Shown here piece by piece: positions 1 to 7,929 of a stretch of 64,000 bases of DNA (its first letter is position 1; every line of letters starts with the position of its first letter). The notes beneath the pieces were generated by a model. That model searched no databases. It worked only from the letters and a program-made list of their open reading frames with translations, and was not told where the DNA came from. The stretch lies in contig JBBRDW010000002.1 in the NCBI GenBank assembly GCA_038203525.1, positions 1 to 64,000 on the forward strand. The letters run 5' to 3'. The translations under genes and the position numbers were made by a program. This stretch comes from Limnovirga sp038203525. GTDB lineage: Bacteria > Bacteroidota > Bacteroidia > Chitinophagales > Chitinophagaceae.

Positions 1-115
1 AGGGATCTATTATGAGCCAATGCTGAAGTAATTCTATGAAGCTTTGCTTGCGTCGCACTCTTGTGCGGCTGGGTATTTTATTGAGCTTTTATCGAAGCAT
101 AGATTACAGAGAAGT
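1..115 (-). repeat. Dispersed intergenic repeat (DIR), copy 1
   Basis: Reverse-oriented copy with its core at 50-68 (complement of the GTACAAGAGTGCGACGCAA consensus, one base different). The GAGCC end is near position 14 and the AAAAGCTCAATAAA-like arm is at 80-93. The outer part may start before the window. Confidence 0.8.
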
Positions 116-148
116 GTTTCGTGAAGACACGAACCAAGGCGGAGAGAA

Positions 149-489
149 ATGCATAGAAGAATGCGTGTTGGTAAGTTTATTCGATGGGAAATTGAAGAAA
201 AAGTAAATATTTTATTTTCAAAATATCCAAAAGCCTTATACTGGGAGGAATGGCTTCGAGATAAAAGCAATTGTTTAAATACAATTATTTTGCAATTCTT
301 GCGATGTTTTTTTTCATTAGTATATCGTCAATTATAGTGGCCAACCTTCGAGTTCTTAATACTTTTTACACTTCAATAAATCCGTTGTATTTTTTTAGAA
401 CTAACATCATTAGGATTGACATATTTGAATTTTCTCTTTTAGCAGCAGTTTTACTTAGTATTTATCACATAGGTAAAAAATTCAAATAA
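149..489 (+). pseudogene. Possible small two-TM membrane protein, split by a frameshift
   Basis: I do not recognise a family. One frame opens at ATG 149 behind a GGAGAG motif and encodes about 50 mostly hydrophilic residues. A second frame that closes at 489 encodes two hydrophobic segments and a basic tail ending GKKFK. Joining the frames near the run of eight T residues at 307-314 would give a protein of about 112 residues with a soluble N-terminus and two membrane helices. This may be a natural frameshift, a sequencing error in the homopolymer, or chance. The region is bracketed by two DIR copies in opposite orientation. Confidence 0.25.
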
Positions 490-689
490 TATTTAACTTC
501 CTTCGTCGCAATGTCTCCTGGGTAGCCTTGTGTGTTGGCCAGGGACATTGCGGTTCGGTTACCGTGATTTATATCTATATAATCTTCCTGCTGCAGTTGG
601 TGTCCGCAACGGGCTTTCGTTGGCGTCCCGGCCCAACGGTTCTTGCCGTTGGTGTTCCGGCAGCCGGGCTGTGGTTGTGCATTGTCATT

Positions 690-800
690 ACCGACCTTCG
701 ATTCAATCTTTACTGCGATAAAAGCTCCATAAACAATCCAACCGTACAAGAGTGCGACGCAAGAGAAGTTTAATTAAGCAATGTTGCTGGGATCATAATT
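690..800 (+). repeat. DIR copy 2
   Basis: Forward copy with a perfect 19-base core at 744-762. It is preceded by the TGCGATAAAAGCTCCATAAA arm and followed by a degenerate GGGATCATAA end. The 480-690 stretch upstream has no convincing gene and looks like an extended left arm or unrelated spacer. Confidence 0.85.
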
Positions 801-861
801 GTATTTTCCTTCTAACTTGCGTGATTGAAAAGATAAAAACTAAAAATAACAAACCGGGAAA

Positions 862-1920
862 ATGAGATTTAAATTAATGGTGTTGGTTCAATTGTTTATG
901 ATGCATGCATACGCACAACATACTGAAGTTGTTTCTAACAGAATAATAGAAGAGGGATTTATAAAGATCAACGGAATTGAACAATGGGTTACCATAAAAG
1001 GCGACAGTACTAAGCCCATTGTTTTATTTATTCATGGCGGACCGGGCAGTCCGTTAAGTCCGTATGGTGATGCGATTTATAGTAAATGGGAAAAGGATTT
1101 TATTCTTGTACAATGGGACCAGAGAGGCACAGCAAGAACTTATGGACGTAATGCACCGGAGGAATTAAGCCCGGCATTTTTAAAAGCAAATCCATTAACG
1201 ATTGAACAGATGACAGCAGATGGAATTGAACTTGCAAAATATTTGACCAAACATCTTGGCAAACAAAAAATTATTCTTTTTGGTACTTCCTGGGGTTCTG
1301 CACTTGGGGCTAAAATGGCGCTGAAAGCTCCTGAACTTTTTTATGCGTATATCGGGCATTCGCAGATGGTTGATCCAACTGCAGACGCTTTATCTGCTTA
1401 TAAGAAATTATATGAATTGGCCCAAAATGAGAAAGACCAAAAGACTTTGGATATACTTAAGTCAATTGGTAAACCTCCTTATGATACTGCAAGAAATGTG
1501 GGCAAGCTGATACGGATTACTAAAAAATATCAGCAAAAAAATTCAACACCGGCACCGGATGCATGGTTTCAGTTGTCGCCTGAATATAATAATGAAAAAG
1601 ATAGTGCAAACCGCAGTGACGGTGATGACTATTCCTTTGTTAACTATGCAGGAGATAAACGTTTGGGCATTGCATCAATAAGTTCAACCATTAATTTTTT
1701 TAAAGATGGTTTGATTTTTAAACTGCCGGTTTATTTTATACAGGGAGAAGAGGATATACAAACGCCTGAAGAAATTAACCGGGTTTATTTTAATAAAATA
1801 AAAGCGCCGGAAAAGAAATTTATAGTGTTGGCAAAAGCAGACCACGGGTTTAATCAATCAGTGGTCGATATGCAATATAAAATAATGACGGAGTATATTG
1901 TTCCGTTAATAAAAAAGTAG
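862..1920 (+). CDS. Exported alpha/beta hydrolase, prolyl aminopeptidase-like (peptidase S33 family)
   Basis: The 352-residue protein starts with a short hydrophobic signal peptide ending around HAYAQ (residue 19). The alpha/beta hydrolase fold follows: the oxyanion motif HGGPGSP at 58-64, DQRG at 86-89, the nucleophile elbow GTSWGS with Ser143, a late acidic loop GEEDIQTPEE and the catalytic His in ADHGF near the C-terminus. HGGPG together with DQRG and GxSWGS is typical of proline iminopeptidase-like S33 enzymes, so hydrolysis of peptides or amides in the periplasm is likely. The exact substrate cannot be read from the sequence. It is a single gene flanked by two DIR copies. Confidence 0.85.
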   Translation: MRFKLMVLVQLFMMHAYAQHTEVVSNRIIEEGFIKINGIEQWVTIKGDSTKPIVLFIHGGPGSPLSPYGDAIYSKWEKDFILVQWDQRGTARTYGRNAPEELSPAFLKANPLTIEQMTADGIELAKYLTKHLGKQKIILFGTSWGSALGAKMALKAPELFYAYIGHSQMVDPTADALSAYKKLYELAQNEKDQKTLDILKSIGKPPYDTARNVGKLIRITKKYQQKNSTPAPDAWFQLSPEYNNEKDSANRSDGDDYSFVNYAGDKRLGIASISSTINFFKDGLIFKLPVYFIQGEEDIQTPEEINRVYFNKIKAPEKKFIVLAKADHGFNQSVVDMQYKIMTEYIVPLIKK

Positions 1921-2033
1921 ATGATTGCTGCTGGCATTGGTGCACAAATAGCGGTTTAGTTAGCGCTCCCCAAGGTTGGCTTACCATTTCTGTTTTCAAC
2001 CAGGCAAACCGTTGTTGTTTGTTGTAACCAACG

Positions 2034-2150
2034 TCGTTCGCTTGAATCTTTGCTAAGATAAAAGCTCCATAAACAATCCAACAGTACAAGCGTGCGACGC
2101 AAGAATAGTTGAATTAAAATTCTGGAGCCTGGCTCAAAAAATTTCTTTTC
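2034..2150 (+). repeat. DIR copy 3
   Basis: Forward copy, core 2084-2102 with one substitution (GTACAAGCGTGCGACGCAA). Both arms are present: GATAAAAGCTCCATAAACAA upstream and AGCCTGGCTCAAAAAATTTC downstream. Confidence 0.88.
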
Positions 2151-2364
2151 CACAGAACTTCATCATGCATAGTTTGTTATGCACGGGCGGCCATGTTCGC
2201 TGGTAAACATTAGGATGGTATTTATGTTGCTTCAGCAATTTAATCGAACGAACGAAACTTACGTGAGACAATGTGGAAAAAAACTATTTAATAAACATGT
2301 TGGATTATTCATTGCGGCAATTTGCAGAAGGTATTTTGGTATTTTTATATTAAAAAAAAGTGCT

Positions 2365-3108
2365 ATGTGCTATTTTATGGGCCAGAAAATAAACAAGGAT
2401 ACTTTTATTAAACTAAAGGAAATAGAAAAACAATTGGGCAGTCTGGCTGCAATGGATGCACTGAAAGACGGGTTTAGATATGCTGATATATTGGTGTTAA
2501 AAAATACTGGGAACAATGACTTTGAATTGGTTAAAATGCATTGGGAATTTATTCCAATATGGACAAAGCGATTGAAGGACTTGCAAGAAGCCAGAAAGCA
2601 GGGCATACCGTGGTTGAACGCAAAAGGGGAAACGCTTCTTACAAGTAAAATGTTTCGGGATGCCGCTTTAAAAAGAAGATGCCTGATACCTGCTTCAGAT
2701 TTTTTTGAATGGAGAAGCTACAAACCTGAAGGGGAAAAAAAAGAAATTTCATATCCTTACGCCATCAAAATAAAAGGACAGGAATATTTTTATATAGCAG
2801 GAATATGGCAGCAATGGACTGATAAAGAAACAGGCGAGACTTTGGAAACAGTTGCAGTGGTGACCACTGCTGCAAATGCAATAATGGAGCAAATACATAA
2901 CAAGCAAAAAAGGCAGCCCACTATTTTACCGGAAGATAAAGCCTATGAATGGCTTTTAGGTAATTTAATAGAACAACAGATTGTTGCATTGGCTACCTAT
3001 CAGATTTCGCCCGAATTAATGGAAGCCCATACGGTTTCGAAGCAATTTAAAGCCATGGATGCCCCTACCGAATTTTATTCATTTAACGAACTACCCGACC
3101 TTGTTTGA
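2365..3108 (+). CDS. SRAP (SOS response-associated peptidase) family protein, HMCES/YedK-like
   Basis: The frame is open from 2179, but the family requires the catalytic Cys directly after the initiator Met, so ATG 2365 (MCYFMGQ) is the right start, giving 247 residues. Visible hallmarks are Cys2, the Asn of NAKGET (residue 86), Glu in DFFEW (residue 115) and His in IHNKQKRQP (residue 178). Family members form a thiazolidine DNA-protein crosslink with abasic sites in single-stranded DNA and so protect replication forks. The extra 62 upstream codons come from the intergenic sequence next to the preceding repeat. It is probably cytoplasmic and a single-gene unit. Confidence 0.88.
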   Translation: MCYFMGQKINKDTFIKLKEIEKQLGSLAAMDALKDGFRYADILVLKNTGNNDFELVKMHWEFIPIWTKRLKDLQEARKQGIPWLNAKGETLLTSKMFRDAALKRRCLIPASDFFEWRSYKPEGEKKEISYPYAIKIKGQEYFYIAGIWQQWTDKETGETLETVAVVTTAANAIMEQIHNKQKRQPTILPEDKAYEWLLGNLIEQQIVALATYQISPELMEAHTVSKQFKAMDAPTEFYSFNELPDLV

Positions 3109-3449
3109 TTTTGTCGAAAAAGTTTGTGATAGCTTTTTCATTTTCAGCATAGGGTCAGGCAATAATCCGGCTGTGGCGTGGACGGTGCGGCTTGTTGGTA
3201 GATAGTATATTGCGGTATACTATACCGCAGTGTATTTATTAAACACCCCAAGCCATTGGAGAGAACCTGTGGAGAAAGGAGATGAATTTAGTAAGTAAGC
3301 AGCTTACCAGAATTTGTAATAGCTGCGTATATCATAAAAAAAATGCGGTAAGAAAATTGGCCTAAGCAGTTAATTATAAATCGTAACGATCTTGCGCCCA
3401 TTGGTTTTTCAGCATCGTTTCCGCTTTTATAGGTTTTAAACAAAACCCT

Positions 3450-3860
3450 TTGCTTTAATCTTTGCTGCGATAAAATCTCCACTAATAAACTAAACGTACA
3501 AGAGTGCGACCACCGCCGTTTGCGCATGTGCGTCAAGATAAGGAATACATTTATTTACCCAGCATCATTGCTACTATTTAGTTTCCGTTGCGTCGCACTC
3601 TTATACTTTTTGTTCCCTCTTCGACTTTCAGGACTCAGCCGATTATCTCTTTGCAAATGAAGGTTAAGATTATTCGGCAACGCATTTATGTTTAAACCCT
3701 TTTACTAAATTCTTATTGTAAGGTAACCTAAAACTATTACTGGTAAACACTTTCAGCGGTTTTTATCAGAAATTAGGTTTACGCATATGTGCCGTTTGCG
3801 GGGCAACCTGCAACAAAAGCAAAGTAGAAAATAAAGCGCCTGGCTCAATAAAATAATCTA
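3450..3860 (+). repeat. DIR copy 4 (palindrome subtype), split by the MITE-like element
   Basis: The left half runs to the core start GTACAAGAGTGCGAC at 3496-3510 followed by CACCGCC. The right half resumes after 3800 (GGGGCAACCTGCAAC) and ends CCTGGCTCAATAAAAT, just before the nupG stop at 3858. The intervening 271 bp is a separate element. Confidence 0.8.
3522..3792 (-). mobile_element. MITE-like element, copy A
   Basis: This 271 bp element lies in reverse orientation relative to copies B and C. Terminal inverted repeats of 20 bp lie at 3522-3541 and 3773-3792 (15 of 20 match). A perfect 10 bp direct repeat, GCCGTTTGCG, occurs at 3515-3524 and 3791-3800 and looks like a target duplication. 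The element contains an internal DIR core at 3588-3606 on the minus strand. No protein is supported. Confidence 0.75.
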
Positions 3861-5099
3861 ATCCTGTATTGCGGGTATGGTTTTGTGATTGTGTTTGTAC
3901 CGGAAGGCCAAGGGGAAAATGATGCCGAGCAGCAAGGCGTAGGCTGCAAAAGTGAACCATATATTTTGCCAGTTTCTTATACCTTCAACCGTAAAATAAT
4001 CTACTACCCAGCCACTCCCCTTGCCACCGAGATAAGCGCCTATGCCATTGGTCATAATCATAAATAAACCCTGTGCGCTGGCTCTTATATTTAGGTCGGC
4101 TTCCTGTTCTACAAAAAGGGAGCCTGATATATTGAAAAAATCGAAAGCCATACCGTAGATAATCATAGAGAGTATTAGGAAAAATAGTCCGTTACCGGGA
4201 TCGCCAATGCCAAACAATGCAAAACGAAGTACCCATGCAAAAATACTCATGAGCATTACGTTCTTTATGCCGAACCTTTTAAGAAAAAATGGGATGGTTA
4301 ATATGAAGAGTGTCTCTGAAATCTGCGATACAGAAAGTAAAACCCCAGGATGTTTTACGGCGAATGAATCGGCATAACCTGATTTAAAATCGAGCAGGAA
4401 TGATCCGCCGAAAGTGTTGGTTATTTGCAGTGCTGCACCCAAAAGCATTGCGAAAACGAAAAAGATAATCATTTTTCTTTTCTTGAAAAGCACAAGGGCG
4501 TCAAGGCCTAATGTGGAGAGTAACGAATTACTGGTTTTTACTTTTGCAGGTTTACAAGGCGGCATTGTAAAAGCATAAATGCCAAGAAGCAAAGCTGATA
4601 TTGAACTTATGTATAACTGCAACGGACTAACGGTCCATCCAAAAATATCTACCATCCACATGGCACATATAAAACCTATGGTGCCCCAAACGCGGATTGG
4701 GGGAAAATCTTTAACGATATCGAATCCTTTTTCTTCAAGTACGATGTAGGATACTGTATTATTTAATGCAATTGTCGGCATATAAACCATTGCGTTAAAA
4801 AGCATAACAAAATACATCATATCAGGATCGGTTATGGTGGAAGCCCAATATAAAAGCACCGAACCGATAATATGACAAGCACCTAAAACTTTTTCGGCAT
4901 TTATCCATCTGTCTGCCACAATGCCGAGAATAGCTGGCATGAACAGGGATGCAATGCCCATAGTGCCATATATGGTGCCCACCTGACTACCGGTAAACTT
5001 TAGGGTGACCATCATGTATCCACCTAGAGATATCAGCCAGGACGCCCACACAAAAAATTGTAAAAAATTCATCACCTTAAGGCGAAACTTAATAGTCAT
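3858..5099 (-). CDS. nupG: Nucleoside:H+ symporter, NupG family (MFS)
   Basis: This is a 413-residue integral membrane protein with about 12 hydrophobic segments. It matches the E. coli NupG/XapB family along its whole length. Family-diagnostic stretches I recognise are FLQFFVWASWLISLGGYM near the N-terminus, the segment ending PAILGIVADRW, DFPPIRVWGTIGFICAMW, LLGAALQITNTFGGSFL, ISETLFILTIPFFLKRFGIK and YGMAFDFFNISGSLFVE. The expected role is proton-driven uptake of nucleosides across the inner membrane. It appears to be a single-gene unit, separated from thioredoxin upstream by a terminator. Its stop codon directly abuts the conserved end of a DIR copy. Confidence 0.93.
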   Translation of the reverse strand: MTIKFRLKVMNFLQFFVWASWLISLGGYMMVTLKFTGSQVGTIYGTMGIASLFMPAILGIVADRWINAEKVLGACHIIGSVLLYWASTITDPDMMYFVMLFNAMVYMPTIALNNTVSYIVLEEKGFDIVKDFPPIRVWGTIGFICAMWMVDIFGWTVSPLQLYISSISALLLGIYAFTMPPCKPAKVKTSNSLLSTLGLDALVLFKKRKMIIFFVFAMLLGAALQITNTFGGSFLLDFKSGYADSFAVKHPGVLLSVSQISETLFILTIPFFLKRFGIKNVMLMSIFAWVLRFALFGIGDPGNGLFFLILSMIIYGMAFDFFNISGSLFVEQEADLNIRASAQGLFMIMTNGIGAYLGGKGSGWVVDYFTVEGIRNWQNIWFTFAAYALLLGIIFPLAFRYKHNHKTIPAIQD

Positions 5100-5240
5100 G
5101 CTACAGCTCTTTTATTTTATTAAAATTCCAGCGGGGGGAAGATAATAAATAAAAAATGATGAAGTGTATTTTCTAATCGACGACTTATAATTGCATTTTT
5201 GTATTGGAATATGTACTATTTTTTACTGATTAAATAAAAT

Positions 5241-5273
5241 AAAAAAGCAGGCTCGTGTGCGGCCTGCTTTTTT
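5241..5273 (-). terminator. Rho-independent terminator after trxA
   Basis: Stem AAAAAAGCAGGC pairs with GCCTGCTTTTTT around a 9-base loop, with A and T tracts on both sides. It lies just downstream of the trxA stop on the minus strand. Confidence 0.85.
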
Positions 5274-5289
5274 GTATAACTTGATTTAT

Positions 5290-5607
5290 TTACATGTGTG
5301 CCTGTATTTTTTTATCTAACACAGATTTTGGAACTGCGCCAATTTGCTTATCTACCACTTTGCCGCCTTTAATAAAAAGAATTGCCGGTATTGAAGTAAT
5401 GCCATAATTGACGCTAACGTTAGGATTACTGTCAACATTTACCTTACCAATATTTACTTTACCGCTATAATCTTTTGAAAGTTCTTCTATCACTGGTCCA
5501 ATAGCACGGCATGGGCCACACCATTCAGCCCAAAAGTCAATAACGGTTAACTTATCGCTGTCCAAAACACTAGTCTGGAAATTTGCATCTGTGAATTCTA
5601 AAGCCAT
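5290..5607 (-). CDS. trxA: Thioredoxin
   Basis: The frame could start at 5676, but the extra 23 residues are not thioredoxin-like. ATG 5607 (MALEFTDANF) gives 105 residues, the usual thioredoxin length. The redox motif is FWAEWCGPC with cysteines at 30 and 33. Asp24 of the buried charge site (VIDFWAEW) and the cis-Pro in SIPAILF are also present. It is a cytoplasmic disulfide reductase acting with thioredoxin reductase. A strong terminator follows immediately. Confidence 0.95.
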   Translation of the reverse strand: MALEFTDANFQTSVLDSDKLTVIDFWAEWCGPCRAIGPVIEELSKDYSGKVNIGKVNVDSNPNVSVNYGITSIPAILFIKGGKVVDKQIGAVPKSVLDKKIQAHM

Positions 5608-5758
5608 GATTTTATTTTTTACGTTTATATTTAAAATATTTAAATAATAAAGCAAATTTGTGCCCAAAATGCTCATTAGTGTTTAAATGGCGTATTTGCT
5701 TTTGCAGTACTGACGCACTTGTAGCTGGGAACTGACAGCTGGACAGAAAAATAATTAT

Positions 5759-6211
5759 TCAGGACAGTAGGTTTTGCCTGGCCAGAAACTCCAATTTCTC
5801 ATTTGCATAAATGAGCTTATTGGTTAAATCGTTGTTTTCTTTTCTCAATTTATAAACTTCATGAGCTTTTTCTATAAAATTCTTGATGTCATTTTCGTTC
5901 CATGGTTTGGTGAGGTATTTATAAACCTGTCCCCGGTTAATTGCATCTACCACAGCGTTGATATCTGTATACCCAGTTATTAGAATCCTGATGGGGTCGG
6001 GGTGCGTTTGGACGATGGACTCAAAAAATTCTATTCCGGTTACCCTGGGCATTCTTTGATCACTTAAGATTACATGGATAGCATTTGATTCAAGAATTTT
6101 TTTTCCTTCGTCGGCAGATTCTGCTGTAAACACCAAGAAATCCCTGCGGAAAGAAGCCCGGAAAGATATTAGATTATGTGGTTCATCATCGATATATAGG
6201 ACATTGATCAT
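5759..6211 (-). CDS. Single-domain response regulator (REC)
   Basis: This 150-residue protein is a CheY-like receiver with a short coiled C-terminal tail and no output domain. The acidic pocket is IDDE (residues 7-10), the phosphoacceptor is Asp51 in LSDQRMP, the switch Thr79 is in LITGYTD, and Lys102 lies in TKPW. DQRMP and KPW mark the RpfG/HD-GYP-type receiver subfamily. It is divergently arranged with the GNAT-like gene 150 bp away. It closely resembles the receiver of the hybrid protein at 10106-11215, so both probably interact with the same kinase family. The partner is inferred, not shown. Confidence 0.9.
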   Translation of the reverse strand: MINVLYIDDEPHNLISFRASFRRDFLVFTAESADEGKKILESNAIHVILSDQRMPRVTGIEFFESIVQTHPDPIRILITGYTDINAVVDAINRGQVYKYLTKPWNENDIKNFIEKAHEVYKLRKENNDLTNKLIYANEKLEFLARQNLLS

Positions 6212-6362
6212 TTTGGTGGGTTGGCTAAAATTGAAAGCTGCAAATTAGACAATGAGTAAGAAGTTTATCGTTTATTGTGCTTAAAATGCTATTAATTGAA
6301 TAAAAATTCGTTAATTTACTCTTGAATTTGTATAAGTTAGCAACCAGAAATCCAAAGTATCC

Positions 6363-7112
6363 ATGGAGAGTACAATTCGTATTCGGGCTTTTAGAGCCCC
6401 TGATGATTATGAAACCTGTTGTAAATTTTATGATGGTCATAAAAAGGTGTTGGAAAATCATGGCATTTACAAAGTTACTTCCACAAATGATGATTGGATG
6501 AGCAGCCGTTCTGTATTTGTTGTGGTTGTAGAAACCATGGACGGCAAAAAATTATACGGTGGGGCTAGGGTTCACGCCGCCGACGGTATTCTGCAGCTAC
6601 CCATAGAACAGGCAACTTCCGAAATGGACCCAGCAATTATTGATTACATAAAGTATTATTCGCTAAACGGAACAGGTGAATTATGTGGCTTATGGAACTC
6701 AGTTGAAGTAGCAGGTTTAGGCATAGGCAGTTTGTTTCCTTCAAAGGTTTCTGTTGTTATTGCAAAAAATATAGGGTTAAGTACCATGTTTTCTTTGTGT
6801 TCGCCAAATACGGTGCGGTTTAACCAATGGATAGGCAGTAGAATATTTAATGAAGTTGGTAATAACGGTGCATTCTATTATCCAAAACTTGATTTAATTG
6901 CCACTGCAGTATTTCTTGAAGATGTAAACGAGCTATCAAAAGCACACCCTCGCGAACGGCAAAAAATGTTGTTTCTTAGAGAAAACCCCAATTATGTTTC
7001 AACGGAAAAGTCCCCCTTTAAAGATGTAAAGGTTATCGTTCAATACGATATTGAAAAAGCAAAAGCAAATGAGTCTGAGTTTAAATTAAGTTATTACAAC
7101 CGCGCTTCATAA
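6363..7112 (+). CDS. GNAT-fold-like protein of unknown substrate (acyl amino acid / autoinducer synthase-like)
   Basis: This is a 249-residue soluble protein without a signal peptide. The order of motifs resembles GNAT acyltransferases and LuxI-type folds: an N-terminal RAFRAPDDYETCCKFYDGHKKV helix, a strand pair KLYGGARVHAADG followed by LPIE, a central ELCGLWNSVEVAGLGIGSLF stretch, and a helix with CSPNTVRFNQWIGSRIF. I cannot assign a substrate. The location between response-regulator and sensor-kinase genes suggests that it makes or modifies a signal, which is inference. It is read divergently from the regulator at 5759-6211. A DIR follows its stop. Confidence 0.6.
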   Translation: MESTIRIRAFRAPDDYETCCKFYDGHKKVLENHGIYKVTSTNDDWMSSRSVFVVVVETMDGKKLYGGARVHAADGILQLPIEQATSEMDPAIIDYIKYYSLNGTGELCGLWNSVEVAGLGIGSLFPSKVSVVIAKNIGLSTMFSLCSPNTVRFNQWIGSRIFNEVGNNGAFYYPKLDLIATAVFLEDVNELSKAHPRERQKMLFLRENPNYVSTEKSPFKDVKVIVQYDIEKAKANESEFKLSYYNRAS

Positions 7113-7179
7113 CCAGCCCTTATAACTGCCTTGGAATGTTTAAAATCTTATTTAAAATCAGAAAAGTTTTACAAAGGAC

Positions 7180-7535
7180 ATTTTGTGGGCCGGGCTGTAT
7201 TATTTTAATGAAGTATTCGTTGAAGCTTGCCCCGCCAATGGCGCATATACGTCAAGCTAATTTTTGATAAAAATCGCTGAAAGTGTTTACCGGTAATGGT
7301 TTTGGGTTGTCTTGCAATGAGGATTTAGTAAATGGTTTTAAATATTAATGCGTTGCCGAATAATCTTCGCTTTCATTTGCAAGGAAAAAAGGCAACTGAG
7401 TCCTGAAAGTCGCATAGAGAACCAAAAGTACAAGAGTGCGACGCAACGGAAACTCAATAGTAGCAATGCTGTTGGGTCAATAAATGTATTCCTTAGCTTG
7501 ACGCATATGCGCCCCAAGCGGTGGTCGCACATTTT
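7180..7535 (-). repeat. DIR copy 5 (palindrome subtype), split by the MITE-like element
   Basis: Outer copy in minus orientation. GGGCCGGGCTGTATTA is at about 7187-7202 and TTGAAGCTTGCCCCGCC at 7220-7236. The remainder of the core, on the far side of the insertion, is GGTGGTCGCACATTTTTAC at 7521-7539. The inserted element occupies 7241-7512. Confidence 0.75.
7241..7512 (+). mobile_element. MITE-like element, copy B
   Basis: 272 bp with nearly perfect terminal inverted repeats: GCGCATATACGTCAAGCTAA at 7241-7260 and TTAGCTTGACGCATATGCGC at 7493-7512 (19 of 20 pair). An internal DIR core GTACAAGAGTGCGACGCAA lies at 7428-7446. It aligns along its whole length with copies A and C. A flanking target duplication is less clear here (CCAA at 7235-7238 and 7514-7517). 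Confidence 0.8.
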
Positions 7536-7929
7536 TACTTTTTGTTATTTACTGATCAATGCACAAGTTCTTTACTTATAGTCAGGGCACTTAATTTTCG
7601 CTTTTGGAAATAAAATTCATAGAAAACTAGAATCCAGGCAAGGCACTAACATTCCTTATAAATGAGCTTTTTTATACTTTCGATTATTTTGAGTTTGAAT
7701 GACGTATTATTTTAAGATCGGTTTCTTTATCTTAATTTGCTGCTATCAAATTTTGTAATGACAGGTATTGAATAAACCGAGAAAATCTCAGTGATGAAAA
7801 AAATTATCTAAATTCCTATCAGTTTGTTGTAGAACATTTATATAGAAATTCAGGTTTCCTGCAAAAGAAATGGTGATTGTGGATGGAACCAATTCTGCTA
7901 CCAACTTTTTAAATTTTTGCCTTTATTAT
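7536..7929. other. Intergenic region upstream of the sensor kinase
   Basis: About 390 bp without a supportable gene. It is AT-rich and presumably holds the kinase promoter, but I see no convincing Bacteroidota TTG / TAnnTTTG pair at correct spacing. Confidence 0.4.

Noticed and set aside
1850..2153. Open frames across DIR sequence, such as 1850-2089 and 1956-2153 on the minus strand
   Set aside because: They fall in the repeat and overlap the end of the hydrolase gene. Related frames recur wherever the repeat occurs.
5695..5740. TGACGCACTTGTA at about 5709 as an additional DIR core
   Set aside because: Too short a match and no flanking arm sequence on either side.
7338..7532. A 64-codon minus-strand frame in MITE copy B, similar to one at 30784-31005 in copy C
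   Set aside because: The similarity only reflects the shared repeat DNA. In copy A the equivalent frame is broken by a length change. No start signal or known family.
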